Source: Thalassotalea_E sp964620605 (GTDB taxonomy: Bacteria > Pseudomonadota > Gammaproteobacteria > Enterobacterales > Alteromonadaceae). From it: DNA of 64,000 nt. This document shows, piece by piece, positions 17,517 through 27,121 of this stretch. The stretch covers positions 19,663 to 83,662 of the forward strand of contig CAZUHQ010000005.1 in NCBI GenBank assembly GCA_964620605.1. Reading direction: 5' to 3'. Positions within the stretch are counted from its first letter, which is position 1, and each line of letters begins with the position of its first letter. The notes below the pieces were generated by a model. It worked only from the letters and a program-made list of their open reading frames with translations, did no database searches and was not told the origin of the DNA. The position numbers and the translations under genes were made by a program.

Positions 17517-18251
17517 TTAAACTGTCATTTTTAATCTCAGCTGTTGACGGCTTTTCAGAGGGAAATTAGTAAAAATGCCATCAACGGATAAATCTTGACA
17601 CAGCTTAATGTCTTTAGGTTTATCAACAGTATAAACCCAAACTTTTAATCCACGTTTATGGGCATCGTTAATTAATTCTTGATTGATAAAGCTGAAATCC
17701 AGATTGAGATACTGACAAGCTAATGCTTGGCTAAAATGCGCAAAATCTAATGGAATGTGGGCGATCAGGGCGCCGGTGGCAATATTGGGCAATCGCTGTT
17801 TAATTTGCTGGATAAACACATGGTTAAAAGATGAGATTATCAATTGCTGTGGTTTAATCTCATGTCTGCTTATTGCTTCTTGAATCGTTTGCTGTAAAAC
17901 CTCAAGTTGCTCAGTTAACGCCTGAAGCTCGGTTACAGCAGATTTTACTTCGATATTGAGCAAACACCAGTCATTAATACACTTCATTGCCTGTGCCAAG
18001 GTAGGAATAGTTTGCCCTTGAGCGAGTGATATCTGGCTGAGCTCGGCGAGCGAAAAGTCGCTAATTTCTCCAGAAGTGCTCGTTACCTTATCAAGGTAGT
18101 TATCGTGTAACACGATAAAGTTTTGACTGGCTTGGTGGAACTGAATATCCAACTCTATGCCATCTGCCTGCTGGTTAATTGCCTGCTCGAAAGCGAGCAG
18201 CGAGTTTTCAGGATACTCACCGCTAGCTCCTCGATGGGCAATGATTTGCAT
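17517..18251 (-). CDS. ugpQ: Glycerophosphodiester phosphodiesterase
   Basis: A 244-residue cytoplasmic GDPD-fold enzyme that hydrolyses glycerophosphodiesters to glycerol-3-phosphate and an alcohol. Motifs include IAHRGASGEYPENS at the N-terminus, DGIELDIQ with metal-binding acidic residues, HDNYLDKVT, and the later VWVYTVD. No signal peptide is seen, which favours the UgpQ type over periplasmic GlpQ. It overlaps psd by one base (TAATG), linking it to phospholipid turnover. Confidence 0.92.
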   Translation of the reverse strand: MQIIAHRGASGEYPENSLLAFEQAINQQADGIELDIQFHQASQNFIVLHDNYLDKVTSTSGEISDFSLAELSQISLAQGQTIPTLAQAMKCINDWCLLNIEVKSAVTELQALTEQLEVLQQTIQEAISRHEIKPQQLIISSFNHVFIQQIKQRLPNIATGALIAHIPLDFAHFSQALACQYLNLDFSFINQELINDAHKRGLKVWVYTVDKPKDIKLCQDLSVDGIFTNFPLKSRQQLRLKMTV

Positions 18252-19138
18252 TACTGCGCCATTTCTCGGGAAGAAGATGTGATATCGGCATAATGTTCAC
18301 CGAGGCGAGTGACGGTTTGTGGCCCGGCATTATCGGCAAAATCTATCATACCAGGCTCAAAGGTTGTCACTACGGTTGAACCCAGTTTAAAGCGCCCCAT
18401 CTCATCGCCTTTATTAAAAGTGATGGCGTTGATGCCAGAGGCTGGGTAAGACCAGCGGAAAACATCTTTACCCGCCGGTGGGGTAATAGTGCCTGCCCAG
18501 GTAGTTTCTATGCTGGCAACGATAGTGGCACCGACCAGCACCATGGCAAACTGACCAAACTCAGAGTCAAAAATCGTCACCACCCGTTCGTTACGGGCAA
18601 ATAAATCCGGAACATTGTTGGCAGTTAGCGGGTTAACGGAAAACAGTTCACCCGGCACATAGATCATTTCCCTTAAGGTCGCGGCCATCGGCATATGAAT
18701 GCGGTGGTAGTCTTTTGGCGCGAGATAAATACAGGAAAATTTACCACCTTGGAATGGTGCTGCAGTTTGTTGGTCGCCGCCTAATAAGCTTTCCAGGCTG
18801 TAGTTAAAGCCTTTGGCCTGAATTAACTGGCCATCGACAATATCACCTTGCTGGCTGATGGCGCCATCGACCGGGTAGCAAAGGGTTTGCGGGTTGTTAT
18901 CGATAGTGCGGGCACCTTCGGCCAGTTCGCGGGTGAAAAAATCATTGAAACTACGAAAATCTTCGGCATCTTTTAATTTGGCTTCTGCCATATTGATATT
19001 ATAAGCCTTGATAAACCATTTTATGGCCTGAGTGGTTAACCAGCCCGCTTCGGCGGCGGCAAATTTACCGACTAATCGAGAAATGCCGTGTTTCGGCATA
19101 ATATATTGCAGGGCGATTTTTATTTTATCTGGTAACAC
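18251..19138 (-). CDS. psd: Phosphatidylserine decarboxylase proenzyme
   Basis: A 295-residue inner-membrane enzyme that makes phosphatidylethanolamine. It matures by self-cleavage at the LGST motif (in RFKLGSTVV), where the Ser becomes the pyruvoyl group. Other family stretches are FNDFFTREL, HRIHMP and ATIVASIETTW. The start is GTG at 19138, giving MLPDKIKIALQYIMPK, which lines up with the E. coli N-terminus. It is 13 bases after rsgA and coupled to ugpQ. Confidence 0.95.
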   Translation of the reverse strand: MLPDKIKIALQYIMPKHGISRLVGKFAAAEAGWLTTQAIKWFIKAYNINMAEAKLKDAEDFRSFNDFFTRELAEGARTIDNNPQTLCYPVDGAISQQGDIVDGQLIQAKGFNYSLESLLGGDQQTAAPFQGGKFSCIYLAPKDYHRIHMPMAATLREMIYVPGELFSVNPLTANNVPDLFARNERVVTIFDSEFGQFAMVLVGATIVASIETTWAGTITPPAGKDVFRWSYPASGINAITFNKGDEMGRFKLGSTVVTTFEPGMIDFADNAGPQTVTRLGEHYADITSSSREMAQ

Positions 19139-19151
19139 TGAGTATTCCTAT

Positions 19152-20192
19152 TTATGGGTTGTTAAAACGAGAAGTTAGGGTGTTGTCGTTCAGGCTGTTT
19201 AATATTCGCTGAAAACTTGCCAGGCGTTTTGGATGAATTTTATGTTCTTCGCTGGCGGCTACTAAGGCGCAACCCGGATCATTTTGATGCTTGCAGTCAC
19301 GAAATTTACACAGGCCAAGAAAATCAGCAAATTCGATAAAGCCGTTTGATACTTGTTCTGGCGTCAGGTGCCAGAGGCCAAATTCTCGGATCCCGGGGGA
19401 GTCGATCAGCTCGCCGCCTTCGGGGAAATGATATAATCGCGCGACTGTGGTCGTGTGCTGCCCTAGGCCTGAATTTTCTGATACTTCCTGAGTGTCTACG
19501 GATAATTCAGGCATTAGAGAGTTGGTAAGTGTTGACTTACCAACGCCGGATTGACCGACAAAAATACTGGTATTGCCCTGTAACTGGGCTTTTAGCTCGC
19601 TGATGCCATCCTGAGTTTGATTGCTGACATAAAGCACCTGATAACCGATAGCGCGATAAATATCCAGCTGCTGTTCGATTTCTAGGCGGTTTTCTTCGGT
19701 TAGCAGGTCGGTTTTATTGAGCAGGATAACCGGCTTGATTTGAGTCTGTTCGGCAGCGACTAAATAACGATCAATAATATCACTGTTAAAAGCTGGCAGC
19801 ACCGAAGAAACGATTAAAATCTGGCTGATGTTGGCGGCGATTGGTTTTACCCCGTCGTAAACATCTGGCCGGGATAACACAGAACTGCGTTCGTGCACTG
19901 CTTCAATCATCCCAGCAACGCTATGCTGGGTTTGTTTTCCCTGACGCCATAATACCTTATCGCCGCAAATTAACGAGTTGATACTGCGTCTGATATTACA
20001 GCGAAATATTTCGCCATTACCGGCTTCAATATCGGCATGTTGACCAAAGCGGCTGATCACGACACCTGCTTGTGCTTGACCGAGTTCATCGTCTTGCCAA
20101 TGGATTTTTTCCGCTTTGTTTTTAAGCTTCTTTGCCTGATTGGCTTTGATGCGCCTAACTTGGCCCTTGGTCAGTTTTTTAGCTTTTGCCAC
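19152..20192 (-). CDS. rsgA: Small ribosomal subunit biogenesis GTPase RsgA
   Basis: A 346-residue circularly permuted GTPase for late 30S maturation. The order is a Lys/Arg-rich N-tail, an OB fold, then G4 (LLNKTDLL), G1 (GQSGVGKST) and G3 (DSPGIREF), followed by a zinc knuckle with Cys and His in CKFRDCKHQNDPGC. Start is GTG. It is divergent from orn as in E. coli and heads the run rsgA-psd-ugpQ. Confidence 0.95.
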   Translation of the reverse strand: MAKAKKLTKGQVRRIKANQAKKLKNKAEKIHWQDDELGQAQAGVVISRFGQHADIEAGNGEIFRCNIRRSINSLICGDKVLWRQGKQTQHSVAGMIEAVHERSSVLSRPDVYDGVKPIAANISQILIVSSVLPAFNSDIIDRYLVAAEQTQIKPVILLNKTDLLTEENRLEIEQQLDIYRAIGYQVLYVSNQTQDGISELKAQLQGNTSIFVGQSGVGKSTLTNSLMPELSVDTQEVSENSGLGQHTTTVARLYHFPEGGELIDSPGIREFGLWHLTPEQVSNGFIEFADFLGLCKFRDCKHQNDPGCALVAASEEHKIHPKRLASFQRILNSLNDNTLTSRFNNP

Positions 20193-20369
20193 GTGATAGT
20201 TTCATTTTGTCTATAGTTAAGTTAAAGCACTTTGATCGTTCATGGTGAATTACCATAAAGTATTTTAATCAAAGTGAATTCTCACGTATTATACTGACAA
20301 AATCATTTTTCATCTAATACTTGTGTTGGTGAAAGTAAAACGAGCGTTATCTAGAGTTAAGGGACAAGT

Positions 20370-20915
20370 ATGTCTTGCAGTGAGACAAATTTAATTTGGT
20401 TAGATTTAGAGATGACAGGGTTAGAGCCTGAGCATGACGTTATTCTTGAAATCGCCAGTATAGTCACAGACAGTCAATTAAATATTATTGCCGAAGGGCC
20501 GGTATTTGCTATTCATCAGTCAGATACTGTGCTTGATAATATGAATGAATGGTGTATCGAAACTCACGGTAAGTCCGGGTTGACACAACGCTGTCGGGAA
20601 AGCAAGGTGGCTCTAGTTGAGGCTAGTGAGCAGACGATTGCCTTTTTACAGCAATATGTTGCTAAAGGGGTATCCCCGATGTGTGGTAACAGCATAGGGC
20701 AAGATCGTCGTTTTATTAATAAATATATGCCGGAATTTGAAGCATATTTTCATTATCGCAATCTTGATGTCAGCACGGTAAAAGAATTGGCGCGTCGCTG
20801 GAAACCTGAAGTGTTGGCCAAGGTCGAGAAAAAAGGTGTGCATCTGGCGTTGGACGATATTCGGGAGTCGATTGCCGAACTGAAAGTCTATCAAGAGCAT
20901 TTTTTTAAGCTTTGA
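20370..20915 (+). CDS. orn: Oligoribonuclease
   Basis: A 181-residue DEDDh 3'-5' exonuclease that degrades di- and short oligoribonucleotides, including pGpG from c-di-GMP breakdown. Motifs are IWLDLEMTGLEP (first D and E), NSIGQDRRFI and the terminal HLALDDIRESIAELK. The ATG follows AAGGGA. A clear terminator follows at 20944. Confidence 0.96.
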   Translation: MSCSETNLIWLDLEMTGLEPEHDVILEIASIVTDSQLNIIAEGPVFAIHQSDTVLDNMNEWCIETHGKSGLTQRCRESKVALVEASEQTIAFLQQYVAKGVSPMCGNSIGQDRRFINKYMPEFEAYFHYRNLDVSTVKELARRWKPEVLAKVEKKGVHLALDDIRESIAELKVYQEHFFKL

Positions 20916-20943
20916 TTCTTTAATTCTCCTATTCTTTTATTTT

Positions 20944-20972
20944 AAAAGCATGTCTAAGCACATGCTTTTTTT
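20944..20972 (+). terminator. Intrinsic terminator after orn
   Basis: A 10-bp stem (AAAAGCATGT with ACATGCTTTT) closes a 6-base loop and runs into a seven-to-eight T stretch. Confidence 0.85.
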
Positions 20973-21042
20973 ATGCGATCAACTTGATGGTCAGACCAGT
21001 TTGGTTCACAATGGTTAAATCTTAACAAGTAATGGATTAACT

Positions 21043-21528
21043 ATGAGTAACCGCTTTAGCCGTTTGATCAAAAAAATACAGTTCCTGCCGAAAGTGATTC
21101 AGCCTTGGGCACTAACTAAGGCATTTTGTCACAAGGTGAAATTTGCCGGTACCTCGGGCATCGATATTCGCTCGGTTTCCAATAACAGGGTGGAGATCAA
21201 GTTGGCTAACCGCAAAAAGGTGCAAAACCATATAGGTGGTATTCATGCGGTTGCTGCGGCTGTGCTCGCGGAATCTGCCACCGGGATAGTGTTTGGCATG
21301 AATGTTCCTGATAACTGTTTGCCACTGCTTAAATCCATGCAGATTGATTATCAAAGACGAATGCAAGGGGGGTTAACCGCAGTGGCAACTTTGTCTTCGC
21401 AGCAGCGTCAGCAAATAACCAGCACAGAAAAAGGCGCTATCGTCATTCCGGTTGAAATAACCGATGAAAGTAATGAACAGCCAATTTGTTGTCAAATGGA
21501 GTGGGCCTGGGTGTTGAAGAAACGTTAA
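21043..21528 (+). CDS. Hotdog-fold DUF4442 / YiiD-C-like thioesterase family protein
   Basis: A 161-residue protein whose centre reads VQNHIGGIHAVAAAVLAE, the HxGxxHA-type motif of hotdog thioesterases in the DUF4442 family. There is no signal peptide. The likely role is acyl-CoA or acyl-carrier thioester hydrolysis, but no substrate can be inferred. It stands alone between the orn terminator and the large sensor-like gene. Confidence 0.7.
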   Translation: MSNRFSRLIKKIQFLPKVIQPWALTKAFCHKVKFAGTSGIDIRSVSNNRVEIKLANRKKVQNHIGGIHAVAAAVLAESATGIVFGMNVPDNCLPLLKSMQIDYQRRMQGGLTAVATLSSQQRQQITSTEKGAIVIPVEITDESNEQPICCQMEWAWVLKKR

Positions 21529-21671
21529 ATCTTTAGCTGAGAGAATAAATCTCTTTGATTCTACTGAGTAATTCCCTAAACTGACATTATTGATTTCAAC
21601 GGGTTTGGATCTGCTGAATTTCTAGATAGTTAAGATCCTCACGTCATTTTCTGGTAGATCTTATTGTCAGT

Positions 21672-24600
21672 ATGAGTTCCTCAACGCCTTTTTATCAGCA
21701 GCTAAGAGTTAGCTTTAGCGCAATTTTTTTGATTGTTACTTTCGCACTGGCTGCAATTTCAGCATTGTTTTATTGGCAGGCTCAGCAATTAGCTAAAGTG
21801 CTTGAGCAAGATTTACCGAAAGTACTTCAGACCAACAGTTACCATCAAGCTATTGTCGATACTGAAAATATATTGGCTCGGTTAACTCTAAGCCAAAGTG
21901 CCGTTGAATTGCAGCAGCATTACCATGCGCTACATAAGCAATTGTTTGTTATTAGCAAGTATCCATCGGTTAATAGTAAAACATTTGATCGAGCACTTGA
22001 ATTACAGAAAACGCAAACTAGCTTGATCGCGCGCCTGGCAAGCAATGAAAACCGCAATGATTTATTGCGAGAAAGTGCATTGATTCAGTTGCATTTAGTG
22101 TTGGATGAACTCAGTGCTAGCCAAAGCACTTTAAAGGAGCAGCAAGATAAGCTTTATCAGCAATTGGCTAAGGATAAAGTGCGTGACAGGGTAACGACAG
22201 CGCGTTTAACTGCGTATCTTGGTTTAGCGCAGCAAAGCGATAATTTGATGCTCACGCGTATTGCGGTCGAGCAAATGATTGAGCTCTTTGACCGAGTATC
22301 ATTAACCTATCCGCTAACGGATTTCGACCATATCAGTCAGCAGCTTGTTGATGCTTTGGCACTGTGGCAAGGACAATTTGAGCAAATCGAGCAAGCGTCC
22401 GAGCTGGAAAAGCAGCGGCTTGCGAATCTTATTGCGTTACATCAATTGTTATATACCAAGCAAAGCACGATTGCGAAATGGCGTGGTCACATTCGGGTTG
22501 CCCAGGAATTTGTGTTGTCACTTGAACCATTAGCTCAGCTATTAGCTAAGCAGCGCCATGATACTCGTTTATTTGAACCGTCAAAAAATACGGAAACTCA
22601 TGCGCTAACTAGCTATTTACCAACGAATATTAAGCTGTCCAAGCAGCAATTTCTCTGGTCACTGTTGGCGTTGCTACTCGCTATTTTCTTGCTGTTTGTT
22701 GCCTTGTTAGCCAATTTGCGCCGCCGTATTAAGTGTTACGACGAAAGTAACAAATCACTGGTCGAGCAGCAATTAGCTGGTAATGAACAGATAGCGCCGG
22801 ATAGTTTGTTTCAGCAACAATTAATTGAGTTACTCGATCAGTTGACCAAACCTAAACACAGTGAACAGGACTTTGTTGCGCTGGAGGAGCGTGTTCGCGA
22901 TGGTGAGAAGTTATTATTTGAACAGGCTGGTGTGCTACTACTGAACAGCGATACTGAGCTTACTGCTCAATGCCAGGATCTATTGCTTGCTGAAACAGCG
23001 GCAAAAAAATCGTGGCGCCATGCATTTGCTAAAGCCGATACATTAAAGTTGTTGGAATTGGCTCGCCGGGCAAAAACAAGTGGTGAAATTCAGCGTCTTG
23101 CAGTACAGACGTTAGCGGGACAGCCGTTGAACATTTCAGTGAGCGTGAATAATGACAAATACTTTATCACGATAGCAAAAAGTGACATTGAGCAGCAATT
23201 AACGCAAGAGGTTGAGCGATTAGAGCAAGAGTTAATACGCCTGGATAAAGATCAGCAACTTCAATTGGCCTGTTATAGTGAGCAGCTTAGTCAGATGTTG
23301 ATCCGGGCTATGCTGCAAAATCAGAGTATATCAATTGGCAGCGGCGAGTCATCATTACAAATAGCGCGTCAGTTACAACGTATGTATGATTGGTGCGAGC
23401 AATTTGATGTTGCTGGGCAAAAGCAAGAATCGCTTAATGATGCATTAGTACCTGCTGAGCTTTTAAGTGAAATGCTCAATGTTGCCTGGTATGCATCCTG
23501 GCAGCGTAATAAGGTGATCTTTATTCAGGATCCGTTATTGCTCAGCTGCGGACAATTAAAGTTAACCGCTTTTCATCAGCTGATAGCGCGTATCGCCAAG
23601 TTGTGTCTTCAGGATAAATTTAATGTCACGCTATTGATTGAGGCTGCATTGGTCGATAAAAACGCTGGGCAGCAAATTGTCCGTTTGACCTTTGAAATGC
23701 GCTCTCGGCAAGTGGCTTGTTTGTTACCCGAAAGCTTAAAGCAGCTAGTAGACTTAACACCTAAGTTGCAAAATAATGACTTGTTGGCTCAGTTTTTACA
23801 GGCGCTAGTACAAATAAATCATGTTGCTAATGTCCAAGTTTCTGAGGCTGAAGGTAAGTGTGCTGTCAGTCTGGATTTTTCAATCGCCTTAGCGCAGCAG
23901 CAGTTAAGCGTTGCATCAGAGGTTGTGAACTTAAAAGAGCAGAGTTTTGTTGTTTTTGGCAGCGATCCTATATTAACGCAACAGCTTAAACAGGTGATCA
24001 CTAAGGCGAATGCCAGGGTTGAAGATATTGAAAGTCTTGAGCACTTAACTAAGTTATTAACAAGCAAGCATCTCAATAGTCACCCAATAGCCGCGTTAGT
24101 TGTTACTCCTGAACAGGCTCAGCAATCTTATGTCGATATAATCCAGCATTTAAATACACTCGCTAAGCCATTACGTCCTAAAGTCTTGGTTCTGCAAGCT
24201 CAGTATTATGCCAAACTGCATCAGCTTGGATTGTTTGAACACAGTGAATTTGATGCGCGAAATGAAAACTTTTCTGAAAAATTACAGAGTTTTATCCAAA
24301 GTGAGCAAGAAAATAATTTATTGATCAGCGCAGAGGTTTTTAAGCAACATCAGTTGAGTCAATCTCAGATTGAAGTGTTGCTCGCAACCGAACATCCGGA
24401 AAGTATGCTAGTGTTCGCACGCATTTTGCACTGGCTTGGTTTACAGGTACATCTAGTGTCACATCAACATACTTTGTTAAGCCAATGGCAAAGTGGCCGT
24501 TATTTGTTGCTGTTTAATCAGCTCGAGGTCAATCCTGTGGTCGAAATGGCAGTTGGTAAAAAAGTTAATCGCGGTATTTTTACGCTTCCTATTAAAGATC

Positions 24601-25154
24601 AGGTGCGCCAGCCGGTTGAAAGGCTTCCTGAGCATTGGCAATCCTCTATTATTGAAAATATTCTAGATATAGATGGATTAGTGAAATTGCTGTCTCCTTG
24701 GCTAAAAATGACTTATCGAGAAGCTAAAATTGTGGATAAGGCTCTAGTGATAAATGATAAGCAATCACAGCAGCAGGTAAAAGCCCAAGTAACGTCTCAT
24801 AAGGCCAATGCACATAGTAAAATGCAAAATGAAGCCTTTGATTTAACACTTTATGTGCAACATCAAGGTTCATTAGAACTGGCGGTTTTTATGTTGGATG
24901 ATTATATTGAAGATATTCATCAGGCAATTAATGCGCTTGAACAAAGTGTTGTTAAACAAGAGTGCAAGCAAGCGAAGCTGGATAATGCTCAATTGCAAAA
25001 ACTCGCTCGCATTCTCGCAGCACCTGAATTACTTGCATTATCTGAACAAGTAACTCAGGCGCTGGCAAGAGAAGCTTTTAATGAGTTGCCAATATTATTA
25101 GCGGCATTAAAAGAGACTCGGATGCGATTAGCTGAATTTGCTCAGGCGATTTAA
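21672..25154 (+). CDS. Large membrane protein resembling a degenerate hybrid sensor kinase
   Basis: A 1160-residue protein. Seen: a membrane helix at about 14-35, a helical periplasmic-type region to about 325, a second helix at about 327-347, a PAS-sized region (about 415-505), a coiled coil, then a helical pair near 520-580 where a kinase would have its H-box. No HELRTP-like motif, no N-box Asn, and no DxGxG or GLGL glycine boxes are visible. A region from about 755 resembles a receiver (QSFVVFGSDP) without the Asp cluster, and the last ~105 residues resemble an Hpt bundle without the H-x-LKG motif. The domain outline of a BarA/TorS-type kinase thus seems kept while catalysis is lost. The homology is inferred from layout. 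The downstream regulator is also altered. Unknown function. Confidence 0.55.
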   Translation: MSSSTPFYQQLRVSFSAIFLIVTFALAAISALFYWQAQQLAKVLEQDLPKVLQTNSYHQAIVDTENILARLTLSQSAVELQQHYHALHKQLFVISKYPSVNSKTFDRALELQKTQTSLIARLASNENRNDLLRESALIQLHLVLDELSASQSTLKEQQDKLYQQLAKDKVRDRVTTARLTAYLGLAQQSDNLMLTRIAVEQMIELFDRVSLTYPLTDFDHISQQLVDALALWQGQFEQIEQASELEKQRLANLIALHQLLYTKQSTIAKWRGHIRVAQEFVLSLEPLAQLLAKQRHDTRLFEPSKNTETHALTSYLPTNIKLSKQQFLWSLLALLLAIFLLFVALLANLRRRIKCYDESNKSLVEQQLAGNEQIAPDSLFQQQLIELLDQLTKPKHSEQDFVALEERVRDGEKLLFEQAGVLLLNSDTELTAQCQDLLLAETAAKKSWRHAFAKADTLKLLELARRAKTSGEIQRLAVQTLAGQPLNISVSVNNDKYFITIAKSDIEQQLTQEVERLEQELIRLDKDQQLQLACYSEQLSQMLIRAMLQNQSISIGSGESSLQIARQLQRMYDWCEQFDVAGQKQESLNDALVPAELLSEMLNVAWYASWQRNKVIFIQDPLLLSCGQLKLTAFHQLIARIAKLCLQDKFNVTLLIEAALVDKNAGQQIVRLTFEMRSRQVACLLPESLKQLVDLTPKLQNNDLLAQFLQALVQINHVANVQVSEAEGKCAVSLDFSIALAQQQLSVASEVVNLKEQSFVVFGSDPILTQQLKQVITKANARVEDIESLEHLTKLLTSKHLNSHPIAALVVTPEQAQQSYVDIIQHLNTLAKPLRPKVLVLQAQYYAKLHQLGLFEHSEFDARNENFSEKLQSFIQSEQENNLLISAEVFKQHQLSQSQIEVLLATEHPESMLVFARILHWLGLQVHLVSHQHTLLSQWQSGRYLLLFNQLEVNPVVEMAVGKKVNRGIFTLPIKDQVRQPVERLPEHWQSSIIENILDIDGLVKLLSPWLKMTYREAKIVDKALVINDKQSQQQVKAQVTSHKANAHSKMQNEAFDLTLYVQHQGSLELAVFMLDDYIEDIHQAINALEQSVVKQECKQAKLDNAQLQKLARILAAPELLALSEQVTQALAREAFNELPILLAALKETRMRLAEFAQAI

Positions 25155-25159
25155 TAATT

Positions 25160-25360
25160 ATGGATAATAAGTTACCGGCGAATAAAAATTTAAGCCCTTG
25201 CGTGCGTAATTGCTGTTTGGATGATGCAGATATATGTCTTGGTTGCTTTCGTCATCTCGATGAAATTGTCGGGTGGCAAGCTTTTACCGAACAGGAAAAA
25301 ATCGCTATTTTGGACTTGTGCCGTGAAAGAAAAGATAATCGTATTGATAGTAATAAATAA
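25160..25360 (+). CDS. DUF1289 family small Cys-rich protein
   Basis: A 66-residue protein with the DUF1289 pattern SPCVRNCCLDD...CLGCFRHLDEI and a following W near residue 34. The Cys spacing (CxxxCC, CxxC) suggests metal or iron-sulfur binding, but function is not established. It starts five bases after the large sensor-like gene ends and 18 bases before the TPR regulator, so the three are probably one transcript. Confidence 0.85.
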   Translation: MDNKLPANKNLSPCVRNCCLDDADICLGCFRHLDEIVGWQAFTEQEKIAILDLCRERKDNRIDSNK

Positions 25361-25378
25361 ACGGCTGGACGCGCATTA

Positions 25379-27073
25379 ATGAATACCCAAGAGAAGAACT
25401 TTTTTGGTGAATATAGTGAGCTAAAAGTGCTCGTTATTGATGACAATACCTTAGTGCTTGATGCGTTAAAGCATACTTTATATAACATGGATATCCGGGA
25501 AGTTCGTTGTGCGCAAAATGCCTACTTTGGCTTGCAGCTGTGTAGTGAAATGAAGTTTGACATTATTATCTGTGCATTTAATGTCAAAAGTGATAAAGAT
25601 GGTTTTCATTTACTGGAAGAGCTGAAATTTAAGGGCTATGTAACCAAAACAACGGTGTTGATCTTTCTTTGTACCGAAACTAAGGAATCTTTGGTTAATT
25701 CGATTATTGAACTACAACCGGATGATTTTTGGGTTAAGCCTTTGCAGCCGTTTAAGGTACAGCAGCGGCTATTACAAACACTGAAAATTAAAAACCAGTT
25801 GTTTAATATCTATCAGGCGTTAGATCAACGAGAATTTTCCAAAGTGATTTACTATGCCGACCGCCATTTGCTCAATAAAAAATTAGCGCCATTTCATCCG
25901 AACATTTTAAGAATGAAAGGCACTGCATTGCTAAGTCTGCTTGAATACAAGGAAGCGGAAAACTTTTATAAAGAATTATTAAATACCTACAAATACTCCT
26001 GGGTTTATATAGGTTATGCACGCTCATTGTTAAAACAGGGGCGAATTGAAGACATCGAAGATTTGATTAAAAAGCTGGTGGATAAACCGGAAACCCGCTT
26101 TGCCACCCATGATATGTTAGCTCAGTATCATATTGAAAATGAAAAATATGATCTTGCTTATCGAGAAATTCAAAAAGCAACGGCGTTAGCACCACGTAAT
26201 ATTGAGCGCAATAAAAAGTCCTGGGATCTGGCGCGTTTAAATCACGATCACCAGGGGCAGTATCAGGCAACGATAAATATTGCGAAAAATGCTAAAAATT
26301 CGATTCATGACTCGCCTGAATTACTATTAAACGTTATCCGGGCTTGTATTGATTATGCGGTTACGCTGGCCAATGGCGGTTCTGAACAGTTGCTAAAGCA
26401 GACGGATCGCTATATCCAGCAGCTTGAAGCCGAGTACGAAGACGCGGATTTATTTAAGGAACAGATTAATGTCACTCGAGCCAGGGTTTATAATGCGCGC
26501 AGTGAGTCTGCCAAGGCTCAGCGTATTGTCGATAATCAGGTTTCTATTCGTCCAACTCCACTGATTGAAGATAATTTAGATAAGGTTAAGGTGTTTCATG
26601 AGCTTGGCATGCGGGAAGAGGCCATGCTTATGCTCGAATCGATTAAAAATCAGATATCAGGTGACTCGCTGACCAGTCAGGTGGTTAATCGTTATATCCA
26701 GCAGGAAACCCAAGAGCGCAGTGATATACATTTTACTCCGAAGCAGCTGCATGATATGGCGGTTGAACATTTTCAGAAGCAGCGCTTAAAGCCGGCATTA
26801 GAGTCAGTGATCCAGGCGATCCAGTTAGCGCCGACCAGTGTTAAATTTTCCATCAGTTTATTAAAAATTTTAATTAGTCTTAAACAAAAGGACGAGTTGG
26901 AAGAGCAATACCTTGAAAATGCTGATAAAGCGTTGGCATTATTTAAGCAGACTAAGCTTGATGAAAAAACTTCAGGCTCGGTGACTGAAATTAAAGAAAA
27001 GTGGTTGAGCTTGATTAAACCTGAGTCTGATAGTGAAGCTAATGTCAATGCCGATAACACTGATGGTAACTAA
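25379..27073 (+). CDS. TPR response regulator with altered receiver (Ala at phospho-acceptor)
   Basis: A 564-residue cytoplasmic protein: receiver-like domain (about 15-135) followed by tetratricopeptide-type helical repeats (about 145-540). The receiver keeps the acidic pair (IDD, residues 20-22) and the Lys in DFWVKPLQP. At the position of the phosphorylated Asp, five residues after FD, it reads FDIIICAFNV, giving Ala66. Canonical phosphorylation there is therefore unlikely. Repeats include ILRMKGTALLSLLEYKEAENFY and AVEHFQKQRLKPALESVIQA. No DNA-binding or output enzyme domain is visible, which suggests a protein-interaction adaptor. It is third in a run with the kinase-like and DUF1289 genes. 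Confidence 0.8.
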   Translation: MNTQEKNFFGEYSELKVLVIDDNTLVLDALKHTLYNMDIREVRCAQNAYFGLQLCSEMKFDIIICAFNVKSDKDGFHLLEELKFKGYVTKTTVLIFLCTETKESLVNSIIELQPDDFWVKPLQPFKVQQRLLQTLKIKNQLFNIYQALDQREFSKVIYYADRHLLNKKLAPFHPNILRMKGTALLSLLEYKEAENFYKELLNTYKYSWVYIGYARSLLKQGRIEDIEDLIKKLVDKPETRFATHDMLAQYHIENEKYDLAYREIQKATALAPRNIERNKKSWDLARLNHDHQGQYQATINIAKNAKNSIHDSPELLLNVIRACIDYAVTLANGGSEQLLKQTDRYIQQLEAEYEDADLFKEQINVTRARVYNARSESAKAQRIVDNQVSIRPTPLIEDNLDKVKVFHELGMREEAMLMLESIKNQISGDSLTSQVVNRYIQQETQERSDIHFTPKQLHDMAVEHFQKQRLKPALESVIQAIQLAPTSVKFSISLLKILISLKQKDELEEQYLENADKALALFKQTKLDEKTSGSVTEIKEKWLSLIKPESDSEANVNADNTDGN

Positions 27074-27121
27074 CCTTGGCTTCACTTCGCATAAGTTATA
27101 CAAACCTGAGATTAACTAAAT

